Source of the DNA: Methylotuvimicrobium buryatense 5G
Lineage (GTDB): Bacteria > Pseudomonadota > Gammaproteobacteria > Methylococcales > Methylomonadaceae
Length of the DNA: 64,000 bases
Direction: 5' to 3'
NCBI RefSeq assembly: GCF_000341735.1
Contig: NZ_KB455575.1
Coordinates: 2,321,802 to 2,385,801 of the forward strand
Shown in pieces: positions 41,972-55,603 of the stretch (position 1 is its first letter; every line of letters starts with the position of its first letter). Under the pieces are notes generated by a model that worked only from the letters and a program-made list of their open reading frames with translations, searched no databases and had not been told where the DNA came from. The translations under genes were made by a program, and so were the position numbers.

Positions 41972-42619
41972 TCAAATAAATTCCAGTAATTGTGATGTTT
42001 GTGCCAAACTAAATAGAGGGTCGTATTGCCGCAACAGTTCCGGGCTATGCGCACCGCAAGCAACGGCCGCCGAAACTATTCCCGCATTACGAGCCATTTG
42101 CAGATCATGAATCGAATCGCCGACCATCAAGGCTCGTTCGGCCGGAATTTCGAGGCGATCGATAATTTCTTGCAACATGACAGGAGCCGGCTTAGACGCG
42201 GTTTCGTCGGCACAACGAGTGATGTCGAATAAATGCTCGGTTCCGGTTTGCATCAAAGCCTTCTGCAAGCCTTTCCGCCCTTTTCCGGTAGCCACTGCCA
42301 ACCGATAACCACTCGCTTTCAGGACATTTAGCATATCGAACACGCCTTTAAACAAATCGGCTCTGCTCAGCTGTTTGGCAAAAAATGCTCGGCCGTAATG
42401 CTCGATAAACGTATTCATGGCGTCCTTATCCGCTTCCGGAAACAGTTGTCGAACAGCATTATCGATACTCAAACCGATCACATCCTTCGCCATTTGATCC
42501 TCAGGCACCTCAAAACGGCATCGAACAGCGGCATCCTGCAAACAATACACGATCCAATCGATCGTATTGACCAGTGTTCCATCCCAATCAAAAATAATCA
42601 AATCAAAGCGTTTACTCAT
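41972..42619 (-). CDS. HAD-superfamily phosphatase (Gph/YrfG-like)
   Basis: The 215-residue protein has the HAD motifs: DWDGTLV (residues about 11-17, nucleophile Asp), ATGKGRKG, and MVGDSIHDLQMARNAG. The helical cap places it with phosphoglycolate phosphatase-like enzymes. The substrate is not certain. It overlaps rluC by 8 bp, a neighbourhood conserved in Pseudomonas and related groups. Confidence 0.92.
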   Translation of the reverse strand: MSKRFDLIIFDWDGTLVNTIDWIVYCLQDAAVRCRFEVPEDQMAKDVIGLSIDNAVRQLFPEADKDAMNTFIEHYGRAFFAKQLSRADLFKGVFDMLNVLKASGYRLAVATGKGRKGLQKALMQTGTEHLFDITRCADETASKPAPVMLQEIIDRLEIPAERALMVGDSIHDLQMARNAGIVSAAVACGAHSPELLRQYDPLFSLAQTSQLLEFI

Positions 42620-43568
42620 TATTCTCGTTAATTAATGCTTCCATTGACTTCGGTACAGGCGCGGTAATCTGCAATCGCTGCCCGGTAACGGGATGGACGA
42701 ATTCCAATCGGTAAGCGTGCAAAAACATTCGCTTAAAACCGATTTTTTTGAAGGCCTTATTAACCTCGAAATCTCCATAACGCTCGTCGCCGATGATGGG
42801 ATGGCCTAGCCAGGCGGCGTGAACACGAATCTGATGTGTTCGTCCGGTCTTAGGTGACGCCTCGACCAAAGTCGCATTCGACAATAACTTAATGCGTCGA
42901 AATAAAGTTTCGGCTTCTTTTCCCGAACGACTCACTTCGACCATACGCTCGCCGCCTTTGTTGACATTTTTTTGCAACGGGGCTGTAACCACCAACTTTT
43001 TACGCGCCCAACGCCCCGATAAAACGGCCAAATAGGTTTTTTGAATATCGTCGCCACGAAACAGTTCATGTAGTTTTCGCAAAGCACTCCTTTTCTTCGC
43101 AATCAATAAACAACCGGAAGTATCCCTATCCAAACGGTGCACCAATTCTAGAAACGGTGCTGCAGGTCTTAATTGCCTCAGCCCTTCGATGACTGCCGAA
43201 TCCAGTCCGCTACCGCCATGCACGGCAAAGCCGGACGGCTTATTGAGTACCAACAGCGCATCGTCTTCATACAAAATATCATGCTCGAGACTGTGTTTTA
43301 ATGATTGCGGCACAAATGCGTCATTTTCGGTCTCGGCAACCCGTATTGGCGGAATTCTGACGACATCGCCCTCCTTCAAGCGATATTTCACATCCACGCG
43401 GCCTTTATTGACGCGCACTTCACCCTTTCGAACAATCCGATAAATCCGACTTTTAGGCACGCCTTTCAGCTTGGCAATCAAAAAGTTATCAAGCCGCTGA
43501 TCGCAGTTTTCTTCAAATATTTCAATAAATTGAACGCCCGAATGCGTTTCTTGCTGTACTGGTTTCAT
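42612..43568 (-). CDS. rluC: RluC 23S rRNA pseudouridine synthase
   Basis: It should make pseudouridine at 23S positions 955, 2504 and 2580 (known for E. coli RluC). The 318-residue protein has an S4 RNA-binding domain (QRLDNFLIAKLKGVPKSRIYRIVRKGEVRVN) and the catalytic Asp in VHRLDRDTSGCLL. The order divergent from rne is the same as in E. coli. It leads the rluC-HAD-sppA operon. Confidence 0.96.
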   Translation of the reverse strand: MKPVQQETHSGVQFIEIFEENCDQRLDNFLIAKLKGVPKSRIYRIVRKGEVRVNKGRVDVKYRLKEGDVVRIPPIRVAETENDAFVPQSLKHSLEHDILYEDDALLVLNKPSGFAVHGGSGLDSAVIEGLRQLRPAAPFLELVHRLDRDTSGCLLIAKKRSALRKLHELFRGDDIQKTYLAVLSGRWARKKLVVTAPLQKNVNKGGERMVEVSRSGKEAETLFRRIKLLSNATLVEASPKTGRTHQIRVHAAWLGHPIIGDERYGDFEVNKAFKKIGFKRMFLHAYRLEFVHPVTGQRLQITAPVPKSMEALINENNE

Positions 43569-44082
43569 TGAATAATGATACCAGTAAATTTTATGACATG
43601 ATTCTTTAAATTGATGAGTGCCGTTAACATTGATATATTAGGCCAGTTTATACAACAAAAATAAAATAAACGCTCCCTCCGTCCGCCTTATGCGACTAGG
43701 AGCCATAAAAAATTATTCGCTGAACAGTTACTAAACGACTGTTCAGTCATTGGAATTTTGGGTTTTATCGTTCGACCCGTGATGAGCGAAATATAATAAT
43801 TCCTGTTTAGGAAGGATTTTACAAGAAGACAGGCTTGCGCACACCTATTCGCATCGAATAAATCGTGCGGAATAAACAATGCAAATTCTTTTGCTTTTCA
43901 TAACTTAAATGAATGAACGAAAGCAAGCGAGACCGCCAATCATAGGACGGCACAAACCCCCGTCCCGGCCTTAAAGGCCGCGGCATCGTATCAGCCCATA
44001 CTGCGGTCATAACGCCGATGCGCAACCTGAAAGTCTTAAAAAAATTCTAAACATGGGACAGGAATAATCAAGGATACCTTAA
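43569..44082 (+). promoter_or_regulatory. Divergent rluC/rne region with long rne leader
   Basis: These 514 bp hold no supported gene. In E. coli rne has a long structured 5' leader through which RNase E limits its own mRNA; the long gap here could serve the same purpose. Short hairpins are visible, e.g. CGGCCTTAAAGGCCG near 43970-43984. I cannot place the promoter. Small minus-strand open frames in this region lack ribosome sites and homology. Confidence 0.45.
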
Positions 44083-46272
44083 ATGAAAAGAATGCTTATC
44101 AATGCCACGCAACCTGAAGAACTGCGTGTCGCTTTGGTAGATGGTCAAAAACTTTATGATTTTGACATTGAAGTCCCTTCAAAAGAACAAAAAAAGTCAA
44201 ACATTTACAAAGGCATAATTACCCGTATCGAACCCAGCCTAGAAGCCGCTTTCGTGAATTACGGCTCCGAAAAACACGGCTTTTTACCGTTTAAGGAAAT
44301 TGCTCCGAACTTCAGGCAGCGCGCCGAAGGCGATGCATCCGAAGGCGGACGCGCATCTATCAAAGATCAAATCAAGGAAGGCCAAGAAATCGTCGTTCAA
44401 ATCGAAAAAGAAGAACGCGGAAACAAAGGCGCGGCATTAACCACCTACATCAGCCTCGCCGGAACCTATTTGGTATTGATGCCGAACAACCCGAAAGCCG
44501 GCGGTATTTCCAGGCGCATTGAAGGCGATACGCGAAATGAATTGCGTGAAGTCATGACAGCGCTGGAGATTCCCGACACTATGGGCCTGATCGTCCGTAC
44601 GGCCGGATGCGGCAAAAGCGCCGAGGAACTGCAATGGGATTTAAATTATCTGTTACAACTCTGGGAAGCGATCGAGCGTTCGGCTAGCGAGCACTCGGCA
44701 CCTTTTTTGATATTCCAAGAAAGCAATGTCATCATTAGGGCCTTACGCGACCATCTACGCGGTAACATCGATGAAATCCTGATAGATAAGGAAGAAGCAT
44801 TTCACCTGGTGCAAAAGTTTTTGAAACAGGTCATGCCGCACTTTTTGTCCAAAGCGAAACTCTATCAGGATTCGGTACCTTTGTTTAGTCGCTATCAAAT
44901 CGAATCGCAAATCGAAATCGCCTATGGCCGCGAAGTATCGCTGCCATCCGGCGGCTCGATCGTGATCGATCATACCGAAGCATTGACCTCGATCGACATT
45001 AACTCGGCACGCGCGACCAAAGGCAGCGACATCGAAGAAACCGCTTTAAACACCAATCTTGAAGCCGCCGATGAAATCGCGCGTCAGTTACGGCTCCGCG
45101 ATTTGGGCGGTTTGTTCGTAATCGACTTCATCGATATGATGGCCAATAAAAATCAACGCGCGGTCGAAAACCGTCTGCGCGATGCTTTAAAAATCGATCG
45201 AGCCCGCATACAAACCAGCCGTATTTCGCGTTTCGGCTTGCTTGAAATGTCCAGGCAACGGCTGCGTCCTTCATTGGGCGAATCGACGCAATTGATCTGC
45301 CCGCGCTGCAAAGGCCAAGGGACGATTCGTAATGTAGAATCGGTTGCACTGGCAGTGCTGCGCGTACTGGAAGAAGAAGCGATGAAACCCGGCACCGAAA
45401 AAGTCATCGCGCATTTACCGATCGAAAGCGCGACTTTCCTGCTCAATGAAAAGCGGCCCGCTATCGAATTGATCGAGTCTCGATTAAAAGTCGGCATCGT
45501 GATTCTACCGAGCAAACACCTGGAAACGCCGGCTTACACGATCGACCGGATCAAGGCCAAGGATGCCGTCGAGGAAAAGCCTAGCTATCTACAAATCAAG
45601 GAAGAAGATATTCCGCTTCCTGAATTCGCGCAACAGATCAAACCCAAAGCCGAGCAAGCGGCTATTAAGGAATTTTTACCCGATGCACCGGCGCCGGTAC
45701 AAAATCGTAATACCTCGGCCAGCCTGGTTAAGCGCTTTTGGCAAAAATTGATCGGCGGTAAAGATGAAGCGCCACCCATGCCCCAACCAGCCAAAAAACA
45801 GGAGCGCAAAGAAGGCGAAGAAAGAATCCCAGGCAAAAAACGCGATAATAAACGCGGACCGGGAAGCCGGAACAACCGACCTAAAGGCCCCGCCGATAAG
45901 CGTGAAGCGAAACCTGCCGAGCGGCAAGAGATTATTCCTGAAGAAGTCGCTCAACAACCGGTTGAGTCGGACAAAACCACGAATGAAGCCATCGAACAAC
46001 CGGCAAAAAAACCGCAATCCAGAAATGGAAGAAGAGGTCCGAATCGACGTCGCCCTAGAAACCCGAATTACAAAAAACCGGACTCTTCACAACAGAGCGA
46101 AATCAGCGGACCGAATGCGCCAACTCAAACCGATGATGGACCGAAGCAGGTAGAGCCCGCCAAGACACAAGACGATAAACCTCGCCGCGATCGGGAAGCC
46201 GCCCCCGCTAAACCGGACAACCATAACGACAGCAAACCCGTTGTTAAATCCGAAAGCGAATCGGACGCCTAA
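44083..46272 (+). CDS. rne: RNase E endoribonuclease
   Basis: RNase E starts mRNA decay and processes rRNA and tRNA. The 729-residue protein has the catalytic half (1-520): S1 domain (about 37-120, [23 protein letters not shown]), the metal-binding aspartates in [14 protein letters not shown] and FVIDFIDMM, and the zinc link CPRCKGQG. The remaining 200 residues are low-complexity, rich in Lys, Arg, Glu, Pro and Gln, without clear degradosome motifs; the whole is much shorter than in E. coli (1061). The mRNA ends near an inverted repeat at 46295-46328. Confidence 0.97.
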   Translation: MKRMLINATQPEELRVALVDGQKLYDFDIEVPSKEQKKSNIYKGIITRIEPSLEAAFVNYGSEKHGFLPFKEIAPNFRQRAEGDASEGGRASIKDQIKEGQEIVVQIEKEERGNKGAALTTYISLAGTYLVLMPNNPKAGGISRRIEGDTRNELREVMTALEIPDTMGLIVRTAGCGKSAEELQWDLNYLLQLWEAIERSASEHSAPFLIFQESNVIIRALRDHLRGNIDEILIDKEEAFHLVQKFLKQVMPHFLSKAKLYQDSVPLFSRYQIESQIEIAYGREVSLPSGGSIVIDHTEALTSIDINSARATKGSDIEETALNTNLEAADEIARQLRLRDLGGLFVIDFIDMMANKNQRAVENRLRDALKIDRARIQTSRISRFGLLEMSRQRLRPSLGESTQLICPRCKGQGTIRNVESVALAVLRVLEEEAMKPGTEKVIAHLPIESATFLLNEKRPAIELIESRLKVGIVILPSKHLETPAYTIDRIKAKDAVEEKPSYLQIKEEDIPLPEFAQQIKPKAEQAAIKEFLPDAPAPVQNRNTSASLVKRFWQKLIGGKDEAPPMPQPAKKQERKEGEERIPGKKRDNKRGPGSRNNRPKGPADKREAKPAERQEIIPEEVAQQPVESDKTTNEAIEQPAKKPQSRNGRRGPNRRRPRNPNYKKPDSSQQSEISGPNAPTQTDDGPKQVEPAKTQDDKPRRDREAAPAKPDNHNDSKPVVKSESESDA

Positions 46273-46294
46273 GCGCTTTAATTTCTTCTAATTT

Positions 46295-46328
46295 CACGGT
46301 TGCCAGAACCAAAATACCGGCAACCGTG
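46295..46328. terminator. Inverted repeat after rne
   Basis: A perfect 10-bp stem, CACGGTTGCC and GGCAACCGTG, with a 14-nt loop, starts 22 bp after the rne stop. No U-run follows, so it is either a weak or factor-dependent terminator or a protective 3' hairpin. Confidence 0.5.
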
Positions 46329-46439
46329 ATTGCTAAATTGCATCTTAAATTTCGGCATTAGCTCATGAAGGCGACGCCCCTCGGTAAACCCTACCTTCAA
46401 TGAAACAACGATTTCCAGCATATAACCCCAAACATCCAG

Positions 46440-46463
46440 AAAAAGGGGCTTACCTTTCCCCTT

Positions 46464-46464
<1 letters not shown>
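46440..46464 (-). terminator. Rho-independent terminator of dnaE
   Basis: On the minus strand AAGGGG, a 9-nt loop and CCCCTT are followed by TTT. The stem begins right behind the dnaE TGA (46464-46466). The stop codon and first stem arm are made of two heptamers (GGTGAAA, GGGGAAA) like those of the arrays at fliI and zapE. Confidence 0.75.
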
Positions 46465-49958
<3,494 letters not shown>

Positions 49959-50035
49959 GCGGGATTTACGGTTATCGCGCGGAGGCGCAGAGGCACGGAG
50001 ATTTGAAGAAGCTTAAGCTCTGCTAGCCATGAACT

Positions 50036-50220
50036 TAGGATTCGGTCATAAATAACTTCCTGGAGTTATGAGCTTTGTCGAGGGTTCGGTAACTCGCCTG
50101 GCAGGACGCCGTGAATACGTCCATGTAGGCTTGACGACGGCTTTCCTTGCCGCCGACACCTGCCAATCGAGCAACCGAATCCTCCAAAAATAGGGGAGTT
50201 ATTTTTCGCGAAATCCTTAA
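50036..50220. repeat. Family D palindromic repeat, copy D6
   Basis: Starts TTAGGATTCGGTCATAAATAACT and ends AGTTATTTTTCGCGAAATCC. The interior is inverted relative to D2 and holds the module GACGCCGTGAATACGTCC and the arm GCCGACACCTGCCAATCGAG. It fills half of the 403-bp rnhB-dnaE gap; no gene is seen there. Confidence 0.8.
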
Positions 50221-50331
50221 TAACGCGAAAATAGATTTTATACCTTATTTCGGAGCCGGGTGAACAAGCCCATTTAGGTTCTATAACAGCATCTATAAGC
50301 TAATGCTGAATTTGAGTGCGATAGCTATAAC

Positions 50332-50359
50332 TTAATCTCCGCGCCCTGCGCGAGATTAA
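50332..50359 (-). terminator. Hairpin behind rnhB
   Basis: TTAATCTC and GAGATTAA form an 8-bp stem around a loop that pairs GCG with CGC. It starts 3 bp behind the rnhB stop. The U-run is short and interrupted, so termination may be partial. Confidence 0.5.
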
Positions 50360-50361
50360 AA

Positions 50362-50925
50362 TTATTTAATCAAGGCCTTTACCGGAGCGAAAGATTTTCT
50401 GTGAAACGGCGTAATACCCAACTGCATTAATTGTTGCCGGTGCAATTCGGTCGGATAGCCTTTATGCAAATTGAAACCATAGCCCGGATAAAGCCGCTCC
50501 AAAAACAGCATTTCTCTGTCTCTAGCGACCTTGGCCAATATAGAAGCCGCGGAAACAGCCGGTACCAGCGAGTCGGCCTTGACCATGGCCTCTCCAGGCA
50601 AATCGATCGGGGGATAGCGATTGCCGTCAACGATAATCCAATCGGGAACCGGGTCGATCATGGCGATCGCTCTCGCCATCGCCAACAGCGCCGCATGCAG
50701 AATATTGATACGATCGATCTCGCTCGGTTCCGCCCGCGCCACGGCCCAGCATAGCGCATCCCTCTTGATGGTCAACGCCAGCGCTTCACGTTGCCTTTCG
50801 GAGATTTTCTTCGAATCTTTCAAGCCTGCAATCGGATTATCCGGGTCTAAAACGACAGCCGCTGCAAACACGGCACCCGCAAGACATCCTCGACCGACTT
50901 CGTCGACTCCGGCAACCCTTTGCAT
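50362..50925 (-). CDS. rnhB: RNase HII
   Basis: It removes ribonucleotides from DNA. The 187-residue protein has [14 protein letters not shown] (catalytic Asp and Glu), [30 protein letters not shown] and [14 protein letters not shown], all typical of RnhB. It starts 2 bp behind lpxA. In E. coli lpxB lies between lpxA and rnhB; here it does not. Confidence 0.96.
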   Translation of the reverse strand: MQRVAGVDEVGRGCLAGAVFAAAVVLDPDNPIAGLKDSKKISERQREALALTIKRDALCWAVARAEPSEIDRINILHAALLAMARAIAMIDPVPDWIIVDGNRYPPIDLPGEAMVKADSLVPAVSAASILAKVARDREMLFLERLYPGYGFNLHKGYPTELHRQQLMQLGITPFHRKSFAPVKALIK

Positions 50926-50927
50926 AG

Positions 50928-51698
50928 TTATCGTAGAATACCCCGAGTCACGTTCCTCAGGAAACTAACCATCGTCGACAACTCGTCGCTATCGCCGGCC
51001 ATGCCTTCCATTTCCTCGATTGCATCCTCGAGCTTTAGGTTCATTTTATAAAGAATTTTATAGGCTTTTCTGATTTGCCGAACTGCCTCCGGCGATACGC
51101 CATTGCGTTCCATGCCAACCGAATTGATGCCATGCGGGCGCGTCGGGCGACCACCAACCATCACGAACGGAGGAATATCCTGAGTAATCGCGCTTCCCAT
51201 CGCCGAAAAACTGTATTGCCCTATTTGGGTAAATTGATGGACCAGCGTAAAACCGCCCAAAATTGCGTGGTCGGATAAATGTACATGACCAGCCAACGAT
51301 GCGCCATTGGCCATAATTACATGATCGCCGATTATACAATCGTGAGCGACATGCGTATAAGCCATAAACAGGTTATCGGAACCGATCTGCGTTACGCTCC
51401 GGTCTTGCAATGTCCCTCGATGCATCGTCACGAATTCTCGAATGACATTTCTATCGCCTATTTCAAGCCGGGTTACCTCAGAAGCATATTTTTTATCTTG
51501 AGGATCTTCGCCTATCGAGGCAAATTGATAAATCCGATTATCCTTGCCTATGCTGGTCGGCCCGTTGATGACGACATGAGGCCCTATGACCGTACCTGCG
51601 CCAATCGTGACATCCGGACCTATGATCGAGAACGGGCCGACAGTAACATCATCGGCTAATTGGGCGCGCTCGTTAATAACTGCTCTTAAATCTATCAA
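50928..51698 (-). CDS. lpxA: LpxA UDP-N-acetylglucosamine acyltransferase
   Basis: LpxA performs the first step of lipid A synthesis, adding a hydroxyacyl chain to UDP-GlcNAc. The 256-residue protein is a left-handed beta helix of hexapeptide repeats (VTVGPF, VTIGAG) with the catalytic histidine in [13 protein letters not shown] and a C-terminal helical domain. The start is TTG at 51698, giving MIDLRAVI as in other LpxA, with GGTGA seven bp upstream; an upstream ATG at 51722 lies in fabZ. It begins 2 bp after the fabZ stop. Confidence 0.95.
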   Translation of the reverse strand: MIDLRAVINERAQLADDVTVGPFSIIGPDVTIGAGTVIGPHVVINGPTSIGKDNRIYQFASIGEDPQDKKYASEVTRLEIGDRNVIREFVTMHRGTLQDRSVTQIGSDNLFMAYTHVAHDCIIGDHVIMANGASLAGHVHLSDHAILGGFTLVHQFTQIGQYSFSAMGSAITQDIPPFVMVGGRPTRPHGINSVGMERNGVSPEAVRQIRKAYKILYKMNLKLEDAIEEMEGMAGDSDELSTMVSFLRNVTRGILR

Positions 51699-51700
51699 AA

Positions 51701-52144
51701 TCAATTCACCGCTGCGGCACACATAATGTTGGCACTGGCCACAAATTCGCCTTCCACTTCAGCTCGGCAATCGAACGACCAAATATTGCGTTTACTTTTA
51801 ACGAATTTGGCTTCCAGCATCAATTGGTCGCCGGGACTCACCGGTCTCTTGAATCTAGCATTATCGATACCCACCAAATAATAAGTCATACCTTTTCCCA
51901 AATTAGGATCGGTTTCCGACGCCAACAAGCCGGTCGCTTGCGCCAACGCTTCCAAAATCAGCACACCGGGCATTATGGGCAAATGCGGAAAATGCCCTTG
52001 AAAAAAAGGTTCATTGTAAGTCACGTTTTTAACGGCCAACAATCTGACGCCGGGTTCACATTCGACCACTTTATCGACCAATAAAAAGGGATAGCGATGC
52101 GGTAAAAATTCTTGAATTTGTAAAATATCTAGCTTGATAGACAT
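51701..52144 (-). CDS. fabZ: FabZ 3-hydroxyacyl-ACP dehydratase
   Basis: FabZ dehydrates hydroxyacyl-ACP in fatty acid elongation and competes with LpxA for substrate. The 147-residue hot-dog protein has [12 protein letters not shown] and the catalytic His and Glu in [20 protein letters not shown]. It lies between skp and lpxA; lpxD, usual before fabZ, is missing. Confidence 0.97.
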   Translation of the reverse strand: MSIKLDILQIQEFLPHRYPFLLVDKVVECEPGVRLLAVKNVTYNEPFFQGHFPHLPIMPGVLILEALAQATGLLASETDPNLGKGMTYYLVGIDNARFKRPVSPGDQLMLEAKFVKSKRNIWSFDCRAEVEGEFVASANIMCAAAVN

Positions 52145-52215
52145 GGATGATAAAGTGTGATTATGGGTAGGTATGTTTCCGGAAACTTTAGCCTTTTGCT
52201 CTCTTAACGTCTAAA

Positions 52216-52731
52216 TTAATCGGGCATTGCAGACAGTTTTTGCTGAATTTGAGCAGTGACATCGACCGTTTCGCTCGCATAAATAACCCCTTCGGTCAGC
52301 AATAAATCGAAACTTTGGCTCTTGGCCAATTCGCGGATCGCTTCGACAATTTTGCGCTGTAATTTGCCCAGCTCTTCATTACGGCGAATATTGAAATCTT
52401 CGCTGAACTCTTGCTGACTTCTTTTAAATTCTCGTTGTTTATTAAGAATGTCTTTTTCCAGGTTTCTTCTTTCGGAATCGCCCATCACCGCAGCATCCCT
52501 ATTCAATCTTTCCTCAAGGTTCTTGATATCGTTTTGCTGAGCGACAAGCTGCTTGTCCCTCGGAGAAAACTCTTGCTCCAAACGTTTTTTGGCTTTTTCG
52601 GCTTGAGGCGCCTTTTCCAGGACCGCCGGAATATTGACAAAACCGATCTTCAATTCCGCCCAAGCCATATTGGCGCACACCATATTGGCGCCCAATAGTA
52701 AACCCAAAAATAAAACAACTTTATTTTTCAT
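52216..52731 (-). CDS. skp: Skp/OmpH periplasmic chaperone
   Basis: Skp holds unfolded outer-membrane proteins in the periplasm. The 171-residue protein has a signal peptide ending near AWA, then ELKIGFVNIPAVLEKAPQ, and long alpha-helical tentacles (coiled coil about 45-130). It is directly behind bamA, as in most gammaproteobacteria, and supports the same pathway. Confidence 0.93.
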   Translation of the reverse strand: MKNKVVLFLGLLLGANMVCANMAWAELKIGFVNIPAVLEKAPQAEKAKKRLEQEFSPRDKQLVAQQNDIKNLEERLNRDAAVMGDSERRNLEKDILNKQREFKRSQQEFSEDFNIRRNEELGKLQRKIVEAIRELAKSQSFDLLLTEGVIYASETVDVTAQIQQKLSAMPD

Positions 52732-52839
52732 TATCGAACTCGTAATTTAAATTAAAAATAGTATCCATAAACGGACAAGTCTGCGATGTAACCGTCAAAT
52801 TATAGGTGATAACCCGCTTAAACCAAACATATACTTCTG

Positions 52840-55122
52840 TTAAAATCCGGAACCGAATGAAAACTGGAAGATTCTTTCATCATCGCCTTCTTGAAGATTC
52901 AGTGGTTTACCGGCACTGACCGCAATCGCGCCGAACGGCGACAGCCATTCTCCGGATATGCCGACCGAATAACGCATATCTCCTCCGATATTGCTAGGAG
53001 TGTCGGAAACCGTACCCACATCGAGAAAGGTCCCGAGCCGAACCGACTTGAGATCCTTCATGAACGGAATCGGAAAAAACACTTCGGCGCTACCAGCCAC
53101 TTTGGTCGCCCCACCGAAAGGTCGTCCTTGCGAGTCTCGCGGCCCCAGCGTGTTATCGTTAAAGCCGCGCACCGAGCGCACGCCGCCGGCAAAATAATGT
53201 TCGAAAAACGGCAAACTATCGGTCTTGCCGTAGCCGTCGCCGTAAGCCAATTCCGCACTTAAGCTAAACGTTAAATCCTTCGCAATCGGAAAATATTGCT
53301 GCTGTTTATAACTGACTTTGTAATATTCCAAATCGCTGCCCGGAACCGTGCCTAACGCGGATAGTCGGTACTGGCCGCCATCGGTCGGAAAAATCGCGCG
53401 ATTCAATGTGTCGTAGGTCCAACCGATCGACGGCGACAACGTGATAAAAGTATCGCCTTCCCTTTTCAGGAAAGCTCTCACTTCATTCGCTGTAAAGCCG
53501 GTTTCCTTGAGTGAGGTATGTCTAAGATCGATATTGAAGTTAAGCCGGTTAAATTCGCTAAGCGGAATACCGAAATTAGCGCCGATATTCGCGACGTCAG
53601 TCAAATAGCTGGATATATTCGCCTGCTGAGCATCGGTGGTCCGATAACCGATATCGTAGCCGAGACTGACGCCATCCAACGTAAAATAAGGATCGTAAAA
53701 ACCGAAGCGGTAATTGGTCGAAATATCGCTGTTGTTAAATGCCAAATTAAGCCGCTTACCGGAACCGAAAACGTTATCCTGGGAAACGTTGGCATTAACG
53801 ATAATACCTTGTACTTGCGAGAAACCGATACCGGCCGTCAAATTACCGGCCGGCCTTTCGGTGACCGAATAATTGACGTCGATCTGATCGGCGGTGCCGG
53901 AAACGGGCGGCGTTTCAACATTCACTTCTTCGAAATAACCCAAACGTTCGAGACGCACTTTCGACCGTTCGATCTTGCTCGTCGACGCCCAACTCGACTC
54001 CATTTGGCGCATTTCACGGCGCAACACTTCATCGCGGGTCTTGGTATTGCCTTGAAAATTGACACGATTGACATAGACACGCTTACCCGGATCGACATAA
54101 AAGGTCATCGCAACCGTTTTATCGGTATCGTTTATTTCAGGCACCATGTTGACATTCGCAAACACATAACCCTCATCGCCTAATCGATCGGAAATCGCTT
54201 TCGAGGTTTCGGTCGCATTCTTGCGGGAAAAAATTTCGCCCGGCCCCACTTGCACCAAGTTAACCACTTCTTCGGGATCGATGATCAGATTACCGGCAAC
54301 CTTGACTTGTTCCAGCATAAACACATCGCCTTCCTTGACGTTGACGGTGATATAGATTTCTTTTTTGTCGGGTGTAATCGCAACTTGCGTCGATTCGATC
54401 GAAAAATTGATATAGCCGCGATCGAGATAATACGAACGCAGCCGCTCGAGATCCGCCGCTAATTTTTGTTTCGAATATTGATCGTCTTTCGTATAAAACG
54501 ACAATAAATTGCCGGTGCTCAATTCGAAATTATCGAGCAAATCGGCGTTGTCGAAGGATCGATTGCCGACAATATTGATTTCCTTAATTTTCGCTACCCG
54601 GCCTTCGGAAATATTGATGCGAATACCCACGCGATTGCGGGTCAACGGAGAAACTTCGGTATCGATTTTAAGGCCATATTTACCGTGACTAAAATACTGG
54701 CGGCTCAATTCTTGCTCGACCTTCTCGAGCATTTGTTGATTGAATACCTTGCCCTCGGCAAGCCCAATATTATTCAAGGCCTTGAGCAAGTCTTCGGAGC
54801 TAATATCTTTGTTGCCTTCGAAAATGATTTTAGCGATCGATGGCCGCTCCGTAACATTGACGATCAGCGTCGAACCTTCCCTCGCCAGCGAAACATCCTT
54901 AAAGAAACCGGTTTTAAATAAGGCTCTAACCGCATCGGGAATCCTATCCTCGGATAAAAATTCACCGACATTGACCGGAAGATAATTGTAGACAGTACCC
55001 GCAGAAATTCGCTGCAAGCCGTTGACCTGAATATTATCGACAACAAACCCATCGTCGCCTTTAACCGCTTGGGAAACAACCAGAAACAGTATGAAAAGGC
55101 GCGTAAAAGTCTTTAAATTCAT
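52840..55122 (-). CDS. bamA: BamA outer-membrane protein assembly factor
   Basis: BamA inserts beta-barrel proteins into the outer membrane. From the start at 55122 the protein has 760 residues: a signal peptide (MNLKTFTRLFILFLVVSQAVKG), five POTRA domains (about 25-420) and a 16-strand barrel with the conserved loop VRGFNDNTLGPRD and a C-terminal phenylalanine (FQFSFGSGF). A second ATG at 55140 would extend the leader by six residues; neither start has a good ribosome site. RseP and LpxD genes, often next to bamA, are absent here. Upstream lies the heptamer element. Confidence 0.97.
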   Translation of the reverse strand: MNLKTFTRLFILFLVVSQAVKGDDGFVVDNIQVNGLQRISAGTVYNYLPVNVGEFLSEDRIPDAVRALFKTGFFKDVSLAREGSTLIVNVTERPSIAKIIFEGNKDISSEDLLKALNNIGLAEGKVFNQQMLEKVEQELSRQYFSHGKYGLKIDTEVSPLTRNRVGIRINISEGRVAKIKEINIVGNRSFDNADLLDNFELSTGNLLSFYTKDDQYSKQKLAADLERLRSYYLDRGYINFSIESTQVAITPDKKEIYITVNVKEGDVFMLEQVKVAGNLIIDPEEVVNLVQVGPGEIFSRKNATETSKAISDRLGDEGYVFANVNMVPEINDTDKTVAMTFYVDPGKRVYVNRVNFQGNTKTRDEVLRREMRQMESSWASTSKIERSKVRLERLGYFEEVNVETPPVSGTADQIDVNYSVTERPAGNLTAGIGFSQVQGIIVNANVSQDNVFGSGKRLNLAFNNSDISTNYRFGFYDPYFTLDGVSLGYDIGYRTTDAQQANISSYLTDVANIGANFGIPLSEFNRLNFNIDLRHTSLKETGFTANEVRAFLKREGDTFITLSPSIGWTYDTLNRAIFPTDGGQYRLSALGTVPGSDLEYYKVSYKQQQYFPIAKDLTFSLSAELAYGDGYGKTDSLPFFEHYFAGGVRSVRGFNDNTLGPRDSQGRPFGGATKVAGSAEVFFPIPFMKDLKSVRLGTFLDVGTVSDTPSNIGGDMRYSVGISGEWLSPFGAIAVSAGKPLNLQEGDDERIFQFSFGSGF

Positions 55123-55333
55123 GAAGAGGAATGGAAGCATCGATACGATTTAGCTAAAGCGCGATTATATCACAGGAGTTTGAACATCCATATTGCCGAA
55201 AAGTCATCATTTTTTCTGTAAATTTAATGACTTGATACGTTGAATCGCTATAAATCGAGACAAATTTCCTTATATTCCAATGAGTCATTAACTAAAGTTA
55301 TTGTAAGACGAGAGGTTGAATAAGCGGTTAGCA

Positions 55334-55603
55334 GAGAATAGAGAATAGAGAATAGAGAATAGAGAATAGAGAATAGAGAATAGAGAATAGAGAATAGAGA
55401 AATGATGCGGATTTTCAACTACTTGTCAAGCGCCACCTTTCACCTTTCACCTTTCACCTTTCACCTTTCACCTTTCACCTTTCACCTTTCCCCTTTCCCC
55501 TTTCACCTTTCACCTTTCACCTTTCACCTTTCACCTTTCACCTTTCACCTTTCACCTTTCACCTTTCACCTTTCACTACTCACCATTCACTGCTTACTGC
55601 TTA
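55334..55603. repeat. Composite double-heptamer element between zapE and bamA
   Basis: Nine units GAGAATA (55334-55396) are followed by a spacer with TTTTCAACTACTTGTCAAGC and 19 units of TTTCACC (55438-55570, two of them TTTCCCC). Degenerating heptamers (TTTCACT, ACTCACC, ATTCACT, GCTTACT x2) continue into the zapE stop codon at 55601-55603. Flank and spacer match the element in the fli operon. The 69-codon open frame across the array on the plus strand is a product of the repeat, not a gene. Nothing else is seen in 55123-55333 apart from the bamA leader. Confidence 0.93.

Noticed and set aside
43688-44025. Two small minus-strand frames in the rne leader
   Set aside because: No ribosome sites or homology; the region is better explained as a long 5' leader.
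55334-55603. Possible CRISPR array
   Set aside because: Units are 7 bp head to tail without spacers, and no cas gene is nearby.
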